A stretch of DNA of 35,066 bases from Acidovorax sp. (GCA_030692685.1 JAUXZO010000052.1:1-35066); one strand, 5' to 3'. Positions 25,699-34,710 are shown, counted from the stretch's first letter. The notes: generated by a model not told the origin, from the sequence alone. Program-made: numbers and translations.

Positions 25699-26658
25699 AT
25701 GAACGTTTCACTGCTCAGCCTGCCCCTGCGTTACTTTTTGGAGGTGGCGCGCACGGGCTCCGTCAACCAAGCGGCGCAACGCCTGCACGTGGCGGCATCG
25801 GCCGTCAGCCGCCAGCTGGGGAAGCTGGAGGACAGCCTGGGTGTGGTGCTGTTTGAACGCCAGGCCCGTGGCATGGCACTGACCGAAGCGGGCGCCCGGT
25901 TGATGGCCCACGCCAGTGCGCACGATGCGCAGGCGGTGGAGCTGGTAGAGCAACTGCACGGCCTCTCGGCCCAGGAAGCTTTGCGTGTGCGAGTTGCCTG
26001 CACCGAAGGTTTTGCCGCCAGCTTCATGCCGCTGGTGATGTCCAGCTTTCGGCAGGTGGTGCCCCAAGTGCGGCTGCAGTTGCAGGTGGCTTTGCCGCAG
26101 GAGGTGTCGGCGCTGGTGGCTCGCGGTGAGGTGGATCTGGCGCTGAAGTACAGCGTGGCGCCCGAGAAAGGCTTGCAGGTGCTGCATTCAGCCATTGCAC
26201 CGATCTACGCCATCATGCCCGCCCAGCACCCGCTGGCCCGCCAGCGCAGCGTGAGTGTGGCTGACGTGGTGCGCTACCCGTTGCTGATCGGTGCCAGCGG
26301 CATCACGGGGCGGCAGTTGTTTGACCTGAGCTGTGCCGTGCAGGGCCTGCGCTATGTGCCCGCGGTGGAAAGCAATTTTTCTTCGGCGTTGCTGCCCCTT
26401 TTGAGCGGGCAGGACGTGGCGCTGGCCAGCTACCTCACAGCAGCGCGCTGGGTGGAGGCCGGCCTGCTGGCCGCACGGCCTTTTGACGAGGTTCAGCTGC
26501 AGCAACGCAGGCTTCAGGTACTGGCGGTGGAAGGGCGGGAACCTTCGGCGTTGGTGCGGCAGTTCACGCAGGCGCTGGTGTCAGCCATTGAGCAATATGG
26601 CAAGCGCAAGGTGGGGCGGCGCAAGGCAGCCGGTGGACTTGCGGCCGTGGTGCTTTGA
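25699..26658 (+). CDS. LysR-family transcriptional regulator
   Basis: This 319-residue regulator has the N-terminal LysR helix-turn-helix (about 5-64: FLEVARTGSVNQAAQRLHVA, ASAVSRQLGKLE, FERQARGMALTEAG) and a C-terminal effector-binding domain of the periplasmic-binding-protein type. It is transcribed divergently from the Bug-type gene across 176 bases. This is the classic LysR arrangement, so it probably controls the Bug-M20 pair in response to their substrate, which is inference. The ATG at 25699 gives the standard N-terminus; the longer frame upstream is rejected because it would extend into the divergent gene. Confidence 0.92.
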   Translation: MNVSLLSLPLRYFLEVARTGSVNQAAQRLHVAASAVSRQLGKLEDSLGVVLFERQARGMALTEAGARLMAHASAHDAQAVELVEQLHGLSAQEALRVRVACTEGFAASFMPLVMSSFRQVVPQVRLQLQVALPQEVSALVARGEVDLALKYSVAPEKGLQVLHSAIAPIYAIMPAQHPLARQRSVSVADVVRYPLLIGASGITGRQLFDLSCAVQGLRYVPAVESNFSSALLPLLSGQDVALASYLTAARWVEAGLLAARPFDEVQLQQRRLQVLAVEGREPSALVRQFTQALVSAIEQYGKRKVGRRKAAGGLAAVVL

Positions 26659-26744
26659 CTTTGAGGCGAGACGGCCCCTGTGTTGTCGTGCAAATTGGGG
26701 CCGCTCACAAATGGATACCATTCGCTCCCTACCCCGATCACACC

Positions 26745-27236
26745 ATGGCCAAGAAAGAACACGTCTCCGAGACTCAAGCCACCCAGCTGCTCAGGGCCCA
26801 CAAGGTGGCATTCACCGAGCACCCCTACGAATATCTGGAACACGGTGGTGCAATGCACAGCGCCGAGGTGCTGGGACTGGATCCCTTCACCGTGGTCAAG
26901 ACCCTGGTGATGCAGGACCAGGACGCCAAGCCGTTGCTCGTGCTGATGCACGGCAACCGCAAGGTCTCCACCAAGAACCTGGCTCGCCAGATTGGCGCCA
27001 AGTCCGTGGAGCCCTGTGCCCCTGAAGTTGCCAACCGGCACAGCGGCTATCTGGTGGGTGGTACCTCGCCTTTTGGTACGCGGCGCAGCATGCCTGTGTA
27101 CATCGAAGCCAGCATTCTGGAACTGCCCCGCATCGCCATCAATGGCGGGCGACGCGGCTTTCTGGTGCAGCTGGACCCGCAGGTTTGTGTGCAGTTGCTG
27201 GGTGCCAAACCGGTGCACTGCGCACTGGCAGAATAG
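26745..27236 (+). CDS. ybaK: YbaK-type Cys-tRNA(Pro) deacylase
   Basis: This 163-residue protein belongs to the YbaK/ProX editing family, which hydrolyses misacylated tRNAs, Cys-tRNA(Pro) for YbaK proper. Family features are HPYEYLEHGGAMHSAEVLGL, the conserved KTLVMQDQ and NRKVSTKNLARQIGAKSV with its lysine, and the C-terminal YLVGGTSPFGTRRSMPVYIE. The ATG at 26745 gives the standard length; a longer frame overlaps the LysR gene. It lies 86 bases after the LysR gene and 46 before plsY. The specificity within the superfamily is inferred from similarity only. Confidence 0.9.
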   Translation: MAKKEHVSETQATQLLRAHKVAFTEHPYEYLEHGGAMHSAEVLGLDPFTVVKTLVMQDQDAKPLLVLMHGNRKVSTKNLARQIGAKSVEPCAPEVANRHSGYLVGGTSPFGTRRSMPVYIEASILELPRIAINGGRRGFLVQLDPQVCVQLLGAKPVHCALAE

Positions 27237-27282
27237 GCCGCCGCGGCAGACCGCCGCCGTCCCCTGATTTTGAGGAGTTGCT

Positions 27283-27951
27283 TTGACCGCCGTGTATCCC
27301 ATCCTTGCCACTGTGGCCGCCTATTTGCTGGGCTCGTTGTCGTTTGCCGTCATCGTGACGCGTGTCATGGGCCTGAACGACCCGCGTACCTATGGCAGCA
27401 AAAACCCTGGTGCGACCAATGTGCTGCGCTCGGGCAACAAGGCCGCTGCCATCGTGACGTTGCTGCTGGACGCGATGAAAGGCTGGCTGCCCGTGGCGCT
27501 GGTGATGTGGTTTGGGGAGCCTTACGGCCTCAACGATGGCACCGTGGCAATGGTCGGGCTGGCTGCGTTTTTGGGGCACCTTTGGCCGGTGTTCTTCCGC
27601 TTTGAAGGCGGCAAAGGCGTGGCAACGGCCCTGGGTGTGCTGCTGGGCATCAGTGTGTGGCTGGGCTTGGCCACCGCTGCCACCTGGTTGATCATTGCGT
27701 TCTTCTTCCGATACTCGTCACTGGCCTCGCTGGCGGCTGCAGCGTTTGCACCGGTGTACTACCTGTTGGTGGATGGTGTGGTGTGGTACGCCGAGGGCAC
27801 GATTGCCGCAGCCATCGTGGTGATGGCGCTGCTGCTGGCCTGGCGCCACAAAGAGAACATCCAGCGGCTTATCGAAGGCAAGGAATCACGCCTTGGTAGC
27901 AAGAAAGCGAAGGCGGGCGCAGAAGCTACAAGCGCCAAGCCGCCGAAGTGA
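27283..27951 (+). CDS. plsY: Acyl-phosphate:glycerol-3-phosphate acyltransferase
   Basis: PlsY is an inner-membrane enzyme that transfers the acyl chain from acyl-phosphate to glycerol-3-phosphate, the first step of phospholipid synthesis. The 222-residue protein has about five membrane segments and the three family motifs: [31 protein letters not shown] and the cytoplasmic [15 protein letters not shown]. The start is a TTG at 27283 with GAGGAG nine bases upstream. A lysine-rich tail follows the last motif. It converges with the HD-type gene, with 17 bases between the ends. Confidence 0.95.
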   Translation: MTAVYPILATVAAYLLGSLSFAVIVTRVMGLNDPRTYGSKNPGATNVLRSGNKAAAIVTLLLDAMKGWLPVALVMWFGEPYGLNDGTVAMVGLAAFLGHLWPVFFRFEGGKGVATALGVLLGISVWLGLATAATWLIIAFFFRYSSLASLAAAAFAPVYYLLVDGVVWYAEGTIAAAIVVMALLLAWRHKENIQRLIEGKESRLGSKKAKAGAEATSAKPPK

Positions 27952-27968
27952 TCTGAAGATGTTCAGGC

Positions 27969-28988
27969 TCAGAGCGAGCCTGGCCCTGTCGTCCCGCCGC
28001 GCACCCCGGCGCTGTGCTGCGCAGCGTACAAGCCCAGGCGCACCATGGTGCGGTGATTGAGCTCCAGGCTTACCGAAGCGCGCGCCAGCGCTGACTGGAT
28101 GCGGGGCTTTCCACTGGCCGTTTGGTACAGGCTGGGCTGGGTGCGGTGCGTGCCCGCGCTGTCCAGCAGGCTGGCTACCAGCGGGTGGTTGGCCTTGTCG
28201 CTGCGGCGTAGAACAATGGCGGTTTCGCCGTTGTCCAGCTTCACAAACGTGCCCGGCGGGCACAGGCCGATAGAGCGAACCAGTGTGTAGCTCACCTCGT
28301 CGCGCTGGTCGATCTCTTGCCCCACGATGGCGCGCACTGAATCGGTGGCACTGCGTCCCACGCGGGATTTGCGCGGGCTGATCATGGCGGCGTAGCGGTC
28401 GATGGTACCCAGGATGCGCGTCAGACGGTCCTCGGGGTCCTGGTCGGCCAGGGGCACCCGGTCAGAAACGCTGGCGTGGTGTTGTCCCACCACGTCCAGC
28501 CACAGCGCATCGGTGATGTACAAACGCTGCAGTAACACTAGGCTGTCCTCGGGGTGGCTTCTGATGGCTTCTTGCTGGGCGGCGTTTGGGCGCTCCCGTT
28601 GTTCGGCCAATTCATCCTGCAGGCGGGTCATGCCAATGTTCATCGTCAGCGCTGCACGAACAAGGCTGTCGCGCTCGCGCTGGGGCAGCTTCAGCTCGAT
28701 CGCCATGATGTGGCACAAGGTGCCGCAGACCAGCGCGTGCGAGGCGCTGTAGCCCACCGTAGAGGTGGATGCAAGCTGAAACATCAGGTACAGCGCTGCA
28801 TCGATGTCATGCGCGACCAGGTCTTGCATCCAACCGTCGAACTGCCGCACCTTGGCCGAAAAGTCCTGCACCTGCAGGGGGCGGGACAACAACACTGACA
28901 GCGCTGACTCCAGATCGGCCCAAAGGCTGAGCAGGTCTTCGTACTCGCCTTCTGTGCGGTGGTTGCTGGAGTTGGGGTGGGCAGACAT
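27969..28988 (-). CDS. Degenerate HD-GYP-like protein
   Basis: This is a 339-residue cytoplasmic protein with an HD-domain layout. The first ~80 residues are helical (LLSLWADLESALSVLLSRPL). The domain then shows a histidine in SASHALV, but the HD pair that normally reads HDIGK is MNIGM. A histidine is retained in RSHPEDS, the double histidine in VGQHHAS and an aspartate in GTIDRYAAM; the GYP motif is absent. Metal binding and phosphodiesterase activity are therefore unlikely, and a regulatory or binding role is more plausible. It ends with an about 115-residue C-terminal part including VKLDNGETAIVLRR. It follows the retropepsin-like gene by 21 bases. The family match is by pattern, without a database search. 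Confidence 0.75.
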   Translation of the reverse strand: MSAHPNSSNHRTEGEYEDLLSLWADLESALSVLLSRPLQVQDFSAKVRQFDGWMQDLVAHDIDAALYLMFQLASTSTVGYSASHALVCGTLCHIMAIELKLPQRERDSLVRAALTMNIGMTRLQDELAEQRERPNAAQQEAIRSHPEDSLVLLQRLYITDALWLDVVGQHHASVSDRVPLADQDPEDRLTRILGTIDRYAAMISPRKSRVGRSATDSVRAIVGQEIDQRDEVSYTLVRSIGLCPPGTFVKLDNGETAIVLRRSDKANHPLVASLLDSAGTHRTQPSLYQTASGKPRIQSALARASVSLELNHRTMVRLGLYAAQHSAGVRGGTTGPGSL

Positions 28989-29009
28989 GGCGGCCTTTTC
29001 TTTCGGCTG

Positions 29010-29684
29010 TCAGTTGCGCTTTTCCAACACCATCTGGTCGTTGATGCGGGTCATCTGAAACTGCGTCAAAAAGCTGTTGCCCAACAATACGTAGGGCATG
29101 GGCTGGGGCGTGATGATGGCCTCGACCCCCAGCACCTCCACATCGCCCAGCCGCACCGAATCCAGCTTGATGCGCCAGCCCTGTGCCACGCCGTTGGCAG
29201 TGTTCATGCGCACAGGCTCTGCGCCCTGGTAGTTCAACCCCATGCGGTCGGCATCTGTGCGTCCGATGGCGATGGTCGACGCACCCGTGTCCACCATGTA
29301 CTGCATCACGCGCCCATTGATGGTCCCGCTGTTCACAAAATGCCCACGGCTGTCAGCCATCAGGATGACGCGTTTGCCGCTGCCGCCACGGGCGCCGACG
29401 CTCACCGGCGCTTCGCCCAGACGCAAGCTCACCGGCGCTTCGCCCAGACGCAAAGTGCGCCGCGCACCGTTGACTTCAATCGTGGCTTCTTCTTTGGTCA
29501 CGGCAATGACCTTGACGCCCTGGTGCACGTCTCCTGCCCCCACCGCCTTGGGCGGGTTCGCATCCACCACCAGCAAGGCCTTGCTGCCCAGCATGCCCGC
29601 GAGTGCCACTGCCTGGGCGCTGGCCAAGGACGGCGCGAAGCATAGAGCGGTCAGTGCGGCCAGGGCAAAGCGGTGAATTTTCAT
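29010..29684 (-). CDS. Retropepsin-like aspartic protease, periplasmic
   Basis: This 224-residue protein has a signal peptide (MKIHRFALAALTALCFAPSL, ASAQA) and a C-terminal retropepsin-like domain of the clan AA TIGR02281 type: INGRVMQYMVDTGASTIAIG, with the catalytic DTGAS, and a hydrophobic flap/strand VLLGNSFLTQFQM. The middle has two identical 9-residue units (LRLGEAPVS) encoded by a perfect 27-base tandem duplication. The MKIHR start is chosen because the frame upstream translates the type 2 dispersed repeat at 29738-29823. It sits between YajQ and the HD-type gene on the same strand; its substrate is unknown. Confidence 0.85.
   Translation of the reverse strand: MKIHRFALAALTALCFAPSLASAQAVALAGMLGSKALLVVDANPPKAVGAGDVHQGVKVIAVTKEEATIEVNGARRTLRLGEAPVSLRLGEAPVSVGARGGSGKRVILMADSRGHFVNSGTINGRVMQYMVDTGASTIAIGRTDADRMGLNYQGAEPVRMNTANGVAQGWRIKLDSVRLGDVEVLGVEAIITPQPMPYVLLGNSFLTQFQMTRINDQMVLEKRN
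29400..29453 (-). repeat. Perfect 27-base tandem duplication
   Basis: On the plus strand GCTCACCGGCGCTTCGCCCA plus GACGCAA is repeated exactly twice in head-to-tail order. In the retropepsin-like protein it encodes LRLGEAPVS twice. Identity of both units at the base level suggests a recent duplication. Confidence 0.9.
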
Positions 29685-29737
29685 TGGTCGATGGCGCTGT
29701 GCGCCTCCCATGTGCTTCGCAACTGGCGCGACCCAGG

Positions 29738-29823
29738 CGAGGGACGCCAAGCAAGGGCCGCCCCGCAGCGAGGGCGTCGTCCCCCTGGAGGGGGAAGGCG
29801 CCACAGGCGACTCAGGGGGTGCG
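29738..29823 (-). repeat. GC-rich dispersed repeat type 2, copy B
   Basis: Read on the minus strand: CCCCCTGAGTCGCCTGTGGC, GCCTTCCCCCTCCAGGGGGA, CGACGCC..., then GGGGCGGCCCTTGC. It matches copy A at 18029-18115 in the same order with small differences. It lies between yajQ and the retropepsin-like gene. Confidence 0.75.
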
Positions 29824-29829
29824 TCATAG

Positions 29830-30315
29830 TCAGTCGCGAAAGTTGTCAAACGACAGCGGCACGTCGGTCACATCCTTGCGCACCAACGCCATGGCCGCCT
29901 GCAGATCATCGCGCTTGGCGCCGGTGATGCGCACCTTGTCTTCTTGAATCGCAGCTTGTACCTTGAGCTTGCTTTCCTTCATGAGCTTCTGGATCTTCTT
30001 GGCCAGCTCGCTTTCGATGCCGCTGCGCACCTTGATGACCTGTTTGACCTTGTCTCCGCCCATCTTCTGCACATCGCCCATGTCCAGAAAACGCACATCC
30101 ACGTTGCGTTTGGTGAGCTTGTTGCGCAGCACGTCTTCGATCTGGGTGAGCTGAAACTCGGCATCGCCCACCATGGTGATTTCCTTGTCCTTGATTTCAA
30201 TGCTGGCGGACGTGCCCTTGAAATCAAAGCGGGTGGTGATTTCCTTGACGGTGTTTTCCACCGCATTTTTTACTTCAACCAGGTTGGCTTCACAGACTGT
30301 GTCAAAAGATGGCAT
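29830..30315 (-). CDS. yajQ: YajQ-family nucleotide-binding protein
   Basis: This 161-residue cytoplasmic protein has two ferredoxin-like domains. It starts [20 protein letters not shown] and has [20 protein letters not shown], then a repeat-like second half ([19 protein letters not shown]) and [20 protein letters not shown]. The Xanthomonas campestris homologue binds cyclic di-GMP and affects virulence, from published work. The start at 30315 gives the standard N-terminus; the long frame upstream overlaps murB. It is divergent from murB by 76 bases and is followed on the same strand by the retropepsin-like and degenerate HD-GYP-like genes, with a repeat between. Confidence 0.96.
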   Translation of the reverse strand: MPSFDTVCEANLVEVKNAVENTVKEITTRFDFKGTSASIEIKDKEITMVGDAEFQLTQIEDVLRNKLTKRNVDVRFLDMGDVQKMGGDKVKQVIKVRSGIESELAKKIQKLMKESKLKVQAAIQEDKVRITGAKRDDLQAAMALVRKDVTDVPLSFDNFRD

Positions 30316-30391
30316 GGGAGGGCTCTCAATCTCGGGGAAAACGGGGGTGGTTCGCAGGCAGCCCACAGGGGCGGGTGCGACAATCGGACCA

Positions 30392-31465
30392 ATGGTAGTC
30401 GAGAAAAACGCCCCTTTACAGCCCTGGAACACCTTTGGCATCGCTGCGCGCGCCCAAACCCTGGTGCGCGTGCGGTCTGTGTCCGACCTGTTGACCGTGC
30501 TCGCCGACGCGCAACTGGCCCCAGCGCCCAAGTTTGTGCTCGGAGGTGGCAGCAACATCATCCTGACGGGTGATGTGAAACCCGTGGTGCTCAAGATGGA
30601 GATCAAGGGCCTGCGCCTGGTGGACGACACCCCCAAGGCATGGGTCGTGGAGGCGGGGGCTGGCGAGGTTTGGAACGACTGCGTGGCCTGGACGCTGGCG
30701 CAAGGCTTCCCGGGGCTGGAGAACCTGGCGCTGATCCCCGGCACGGTGGGCGCTTCGCCTGTGCAGAACATCGGCGCATACGGCGTCGAGCTGCAAGACC
30801 GCTTTGAATCCCTGGACGCTATCGACCTGCTCACCGGACAGCCATTCACGCTGGATGCGGCGCAATGTGGTTTTGGTTATCGGGATTCGGTCTTCAAGCA
30901 CGCCCCCGCGCTCGGCCAGCAGGTGGGTGATTTGCCCCGCGGCATGGGGCTGGCGGGCAGGGCGGTAATCACCCATGTGCGTTTTCGGCTGCCCAAGCCC
31001 TGGAAGCCCGTACTGGGTTACCTCGACCTCGAACGCCGCCGTGTGGAAGCCGGGGTGGAAAACCCAAGCGCCCAGCAAATCTACGAATGGATCTGCGAGA
31101 TCCGCCGCGCCAAGTTGCCAGACCCGGCAGTGGTGGGCAATGCTGGCAGCTTCTTTAAAAACCCCACGGTGTCCCCCGACCAGTGCGCGGACATCATCGC
31201 GCGCGAGCCCAAGATCGTGCACTACCCGATGCCCGACGGCAGCATCAAGCTGGCTGCAGGCTGGCTGATTGATGCCTGCGGCTGGAAGGGCAAAACCATT
31301 GGCAAAGCGGGCGTCTATGAAAAGCAGGCGCTGGTGCTGGTCAACCGGGGGCAGGGCGCTGACAGCGTGACAGGCGGCGAAGTGATGACACTCGCCAAGG
31401 CCATCCAGACGAGTGTGTACGAACGTTTTGGCATCCGGCTGGAGCCTGAACCCGTGGTGGTCTGA
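30392..31465 (+). CDS. murB: UDP-N-acetylenolpyruvoylglucosamine reductase
   Basis: MurB reduces the enolpyruvyl group of UDP-GlcNAc-enolpyruvate with NADPH and FAD in peptidoglycan synthesis. The 357-residue protein is of the E. coli (type I) class. It has an N-terminal [14 protein letters not shown], the FAD-binding LGGGSNIIL and [16 protein letters not shown], the active-site serine in [10 protein letters not shown] and a final glutamate in LEPEPVVV. I chose the ATG at 30392 because it gives the conserved start; the longer frame overlaps yajQ on the other strand. It converges with the histidine kinase gene, 47 bases apart. Confidence 0.96.
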   Translation: MVVEKNAPLQPWNTFGIAARAQTLVRVRSVSDLLTVLADAQLAPAPKFVLGGGSNIILTGDVKPVVLKMEIKGLRLVDDTPKAWVVEAGAGEVWNDCVAWTLAQGFPGLENLALIPGTVGASPVQNIGAYGVELQDRFESLDAIDLLTGQPFTLDAAQCGFGYRDSVFKHAPALGQQVGDLPRGMGLAGRAVITHVRFRLPKPWKPVLGYLDLERRRVEAGVENPSAQQIYEWICEIRRAKLPDPAVVGNAGSFFKNPTVSPDQCADIIAREPKIVHYPMPDGSIKLAAGWLIDACGWKGKTIGKAGVYEKQALVLVNRGQGADSVTGGEVMTLAKAIQTSVYERFGIRLEPEPVVV

Positions 31466-31512
31466 TCACCCGCGCTCTGATGTCCTTGTGAATCAGCGCG
31501 CCGTTGAAGCTG

Positions 31513-33903
31513 TCACTGGCTGCGGGGTTGGATGGCATCGTGCCGCTCCTGCACGCACGCGATGTCCGTCAGCCCCATCCGCAGGCAAAGGGCATGCGCC
31601 ATGCTCCACGCATCTAGCAGCGCAACGCGGGATGTGGTTGCCTCTTCAGTCGCGGCGCCGTTTTTTTCCAGCTGCAGAGCTATCGAAGCGAGTTTGTGAA
31701 AACCCAGGTTGGCCGCCGCGCCTTTGAATGCGTGGGCTGGCGCCCGAAGGTCCGAGGGTGTGGTGTCGACGGCGGCAAGCAGTGCATCAAGCGCTCCCGA
31801 TTCGTCGTTGAAAAAGCTGTGCAGCAGTGAACGGTAGCCCTGTGCAGACACACCGATACACACGTCGCCCACGATGGACATGTCGAGATTGTTGGCCACG
31901 TCGCCAGGGCGGAAGCGCTTGCGGGATGGCCGTTTGGCCGCAGCACGGTGCTCGTCATGTAGCGGTATCTCTGACGGTGGGTTTTGAGTCTTCTCGCTCT
32001 GACTGGCCGACCCCGCTTCTGCAGGAGCACCGCGCAGCCCAAAAAGCCCTGTGAGGGTTTCCTGGAGAACCCCGACATTCACGGGTTTGGCAATAAACCC
32101 ATTCATGCCGCAGTCCAGTGCCTTTTGGCGCGTTTCCGCAAAGACATCTGCTGTGAGGGCTACGATTGGCAACCGGTCGAAGTCAAACAGCTTGCGGATG
32201 GCGGATGTTGCCTCAAACCCATCCATGTTTGGCATGTGCAAATCCATCAACACCAAATCCGGCAACGAACGTTGCACCGCCGCGCAGGCTTGCGTTCCGT
32301 CAGCCGCAAAGTGAACAACATGGCCCATGTCTTCAAGCAGTCCGCCCATGTACTTGCGGTTGACCACTTGATCGTCGGCGATGAGCACAGTCAGCCCCTG
32401 AATTCCTTCAGGGCGGACGAGCGGGGACAACGGTGGCGCAGATTCTGTTTTTGACGACGGTGGTGTCGCCAGTGTGAGCGGCAGTGCGACGGTAAACGTA
32501 CTTCCCACGCCGCAAACGCTCGCTACCGAAATATCTCCACCCATGCGTCGGGCCAGGTTGCGCGAAATCTCCAGCCCCAGGCCTGTCCCGCCAAAACGGC
32601 GGGAGGTGCTGTCGTCGCCTTGCGTGAACCGTTTGAAAAGCTTTGCCTGCGTGTCTGCGGCCATACCGATCCCTTCGTCGCGCACTTCCAGGCGCAGAGG
32701 GTAGGTTGCTGCATCGGCTGCATCGGCTGCATCCGCTGCACCGGCTGCACCGGTGTCCAGGCCGTGTCGTGACAGTGCGAGCGTGACGCACCCACTCTCA
32801 CTGAACTTGATTGCGTTGGTCAGCAGATTCAAAACGATCTGCTTGAGCCGGGTGGCGTCCGCATGGATCCACTGCGGCAAATCCGTGGCCATGTCCGTTT
32901 GCAGCTGCAGGCCTTTTTGCTTCGCTACCGGTTGCAACAGGTGCTCGATGCTGGCAAGCATGGCCAGAAGGTCCATCGGCGCGGGGTGAATACCCATCTT
33001 GCCGGTTTCCATGGCAGATACGTCCAGGATGTCGTTGAGCAAGGACAGCAGGTGATCTGCGGACCCTCGTGCTGTGTCTACGTATTCTTGTTGCACAGGG
33101 TTGAGCGCAGTGCGCTCCAGCAGGTTCAGCATGCCAAGGACACCATTGAATGGTGTCCGCAACTCGTGACTCATGTTGGCAAGGAACTGGCTCTTTCCGC
33201 GGTTGGCCGCTTCGGCGGCCAGGTTGGCCTCCTGAAGGCTTTGCGTCAGTTGCTGCATCTCCCTTTTTTCCTGCTCCTGTCGGCGCTGGCGCCATGCAAG
33301 TGCTGCGGCGGCCGTTAACAGCATCACCAGCTGCGCCAGGATGAGCGCCATGATCTGGCGACTTTGCGCCAGCATCGTGGACTCCTGTTGCTCTAACAGT
33401 TCGGCAGTACGGTGCGTCGCCACCATCGTCAACTCCTGCAAGTTGGGGCCCACCATGTTGAACTCCCGCAGAAGCTGCTGGAGCTGGGCGCGCGTGGGTA
33501 TGGCGGGTGCCAGCATGGCCTTGTCGACCTGTGCAATCAGCGCCTCGAGCCTTGGCATCGTGATTTTGTATTCGCTTCGCTCCTCCAGTTCCGAGGCGCT
33601 GGGCGTGTCGTGCAGTAGCTGGAAGCGGCTTGCAAACAGATCACTGCGCAGCCGAAGCGCTTCGATATCCATGGGTGCGCTGCTGTGCGCGTTCACGTCT
33701 ATGGTCTGCCGAAGCCGGAGAAACTCGCGTTCTAGCTGGAAGCTTAGGGCCGTGATGGAGTCGCTTCGCAGATCGGCGCTTTTACGAATGGCCTGCTGCT
33801 GCGTGAACTGCAACACAAAAAGCACCGCCATCGCGGCGGCCATGAGCGCAGTGCCCAGCGCAAGCCACAACAGGTACCGCTGGGTGTCGCGTGTTCCGAG
33901 CAT
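31513..33903 (-). CDS. Hybrid sensor histidine kinase with REC and Hpt domains
   Basis: This is a 796-residue inner-membrane hybrid kinase. Segments at about 11-33 and 184-204 are membrane helices around a ~150-residue periplasmic domain. A coiled region leads to the HisKA domain (SHELRTP, phospho-histidine near 246). The ATPase domain has an N-box [12 protein letters not shown]1 DEGIGM and G2 GGTGLGLEI. The receiver has phospho-aspartate near 554 in [13 protein letters not shown] and a KP near 606. The Hpt histidine is near 724 in [13 protein letters not shown] run [11 protein letters not shown] at about 388-399 lies in the ATPase domain. No separate response regulator is adjacent. It starts eight bases after the periplasmic molybdopterin-fold gene, so the two are co-transcribed. 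The signal is unknown. Confidence 0.93.
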   Translation of the reverse strand: MLGTRDTQRYLLWLALGTALMAAAMAVLFVLQFTQQQAIRKSADLRSDSITALSFQLEREFLRLRQTIDVNAHSSAPMDIEALRLRSDLFASRFQLLHDTPSASELEERSEYKITMPRLEALIAQVDKAMLAPAIPTRAQLQQLLREFNMVGPNLQELTMVATHRTAELLEQQESTMLAQSRQIMALILAQLVMLLTAAAALAWRQRRQEQEKREMQQLTQSLQEANLAAEAANRGKSQFLANMSHELRTPFNGVLGMLNLLERTALNPVQQEYVDTARGSADHLLSLLNDILDVSAMETGKMGIHPAPMDLLAMLASIEHLLQPVAKQKGLQLQTDMATDLPQWIHADATRLKQIVLNLLTNAIKFSESGCVTLALSRHGLDTGAAGAADAADAADAATYPLRLEVRDEGIGMAADTQAKLFKRFTQGDDSTSRRFGGTGLGLEISRNLARRMGGDISVASVCGVGSTFTVALPLTLATPPSSKTESAPPLSPLVRPEGIQGLTVLIADDQVVNRKYMGGLLEDMGHVVHFAADGTQACAAVQRSLPDLVLMDLHMPNMDGFEATSAIRKLFDFDRLPIVALTADVFAETRQKALDCGMNGFIAKPVNVGVLQETLTGLFGLRGAPAEAGSASQSEKTQNPPSEIPLHDEHRAAAKRPSRKRFRPGDVANNLDMSIVGDVCIGVSAQGYRSLLHSFFNDESGALDALLAAVDTTPSDLRAPAHAFKGAAANLGFHKLASIALQLEKNGAATEEATTSRVALLDAWSMAHALCLRMGLTDIACVQERHDAIQPRSQ
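32708..32752 (-). repeat. Nine-base tandem array in the kinase gene
   Basis: Five 9-base units (GCTGCATCG, GCTGCATCG, GCTGCATCC, GCTGCACCG, GCTGCACCG on the plus strand) encode the Ala/Asp-rich run around residues 386-399 in the ATPase domain. The length is a multiple of three, so copy changes keep the frame. Confidence 0.88.
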
Positions 33904-33911
33904 CTCGGGGG

Positions 33912-34427
33912 TCAGTCAATAGACAGCGACTTGAGCTGCCATGCCGATCGACCGTAGTACTTGGATGCCTTCAGTTCGGGCGCTGAGTCGAACGGATAGA
34001 TGATAAACAGCGGGCCTTTTGTGCGTACTGAGATGGGCTGATCGTTTATGCGGTGCGCAATGATCACCTCAAACTGCCGGGCGTCATCTACCGGAATGCT
34101 GGTCTTGTAGTCGTTCAGTGCAAGGGCCGTCAATGTGGTGCCCGTCGCTTTTGCTGCCGCCAACACGTCTCGCAGCAGCGGGCCCGTGAATTTGGTGGGT
34201 TGCTTGTCCCAAGGGGTGTTGGTTGTGAAGCTTTTCTGGGGCAGGGCCTCCAGCATGGCCAGGTCGAAAACGGCGGCACCCGCCTGGTTTTTCTCGCCGA
34301 CCTTACCGGAAATCGTCAGGATGGGCGTACCTGAAGGCGGGTCCAGTGCCCATGCAGGTGTCAGCAGACACAGAGAGACAGAGAGCGTCAAGGCGCGACG
34401 AGCGATGAAAGCGATGAAAAGTGGCAT
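33912..34427 (-). CDS. Periplasmic molybdopterin-oxidoreductase-fold protein
   Basis: This 171-residue protein has a signal peptide ([20 protein letters not shown], ...PAWALD) and a sulfite-oxidase-like (oxidoreductase molybdopterin-binding) core. Segments are [27 protein letters not shown], the [16 protein letters not shown] helix region, [20 protein letters not shown] and the C-terminal [10 protein letters not shown]. The cysteine that ligates molybdenum in the enzymes is not evident; the only cysteine is in the signal peptide, so cofactor binding is doubtful. The likely role is a signal receptor or substrate-binding partner for the kinase that starts eight bases later. It is preceded by an AT-rich palindromic region. 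Confidence 0.8.
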   Translation of the reverse strand: MPLFIAFIARRALTLSVSLCLLTPAWALDPPSGTPILTISGKVGEKNQAGAAVFDLAMLEALPQKSFTTNTPWDKQPTKFTGPLLRDVLAAAKATGTTLTALALNDYKTSIPVDDARQFEVIIAHRINDQPISVRTKGPLFIIYPFDSAPELKASKYYGRSAWQLKSLSID

Positions 34428-34443
34428 GGCGGCCTTTCAAGTT

Positions 34444-34478
34444 GATTTAAATGATATATGTTAAATCATAAATGATTT
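34444..34478. promoter_or_regulatory. AT-rich overlapping palindromes before the periplasmic protein/kinase genes
   Basis: GATTTAA (34444-34450) and TTAAATC (34461-34467) form a perfect 7-base inverted repeat. AAATCAT (34463-34469) and ATGATTT (34472-34478) form a second overlapping one. They lie 17-51 bases upstream of the ATG and could be an operator or part of the promoter. Confidence 0.5.
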
Positions 34479-34573
34479 TAATGATAATTTATTGAGTGCG
34501 TGCGCTGTGAAATTTTGACTAGTGGGTTATGAGCTCATTTCTCAGCCCATCGATATGCATCGCTGCCGATGTC

Positions 34574-34603
34574 ATGGCTATGGCTATCGCTATCGCCATG
34601 GCT
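34574..34603 (+). repeat. Five-unit ATGGCT-type hexamer array
   Basis: ATGGCT, ATGGCT, ATCGCT, ATCGCC and ATGGCT occur in order. Confidence 0.8.
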
Positions 34604-34673
34604 ACATATGGTCGCTCGGTCCGACATGGCTTGCGCGACCCATGATGCTGTAGTCAGGTGGCAGCCAGACGAA

Positions 34674-34701
34674 AAAAAGCCACCGTTGCCGGTGGCTTTT
34701 A
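34674..34701 (-). terminator. Rho-independent terminator of argG
   Basis: AAAAGCCACCG pairs with CGGTGGCTTTT around a four-base loop TTGC. On the minus strand the stem is followed by a T-run (the A7 at 34672-34678). It is downstream of the argG stop on the minus strand, and could also act on the plus strand. Confidence 0.85.
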
Positions 34702-34710
34702 CTCATATTT

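Noticed and set aside
29685..29849. N-terminal extension of the retropepsin-like protein
   Set aside because: It translates the dispersed type 2 repeat, and a signal peptide begins at the MKIHR start.
34444..34490. Fur box before the periplasmic protein gene
   Set aside because: The region is AT-rich with ATGAT elements, but the match to the 19-base Fur consensus is poor and no iron-related gene is adjacent.
34574..34645. 23-codon frame starting in the ATGGCT array (MAMAIAIAMATYGRS...)
   Set aside because: There is no Shine-Dalgarno, and the hydrophobic start is a by-product of the hexamer repeat.
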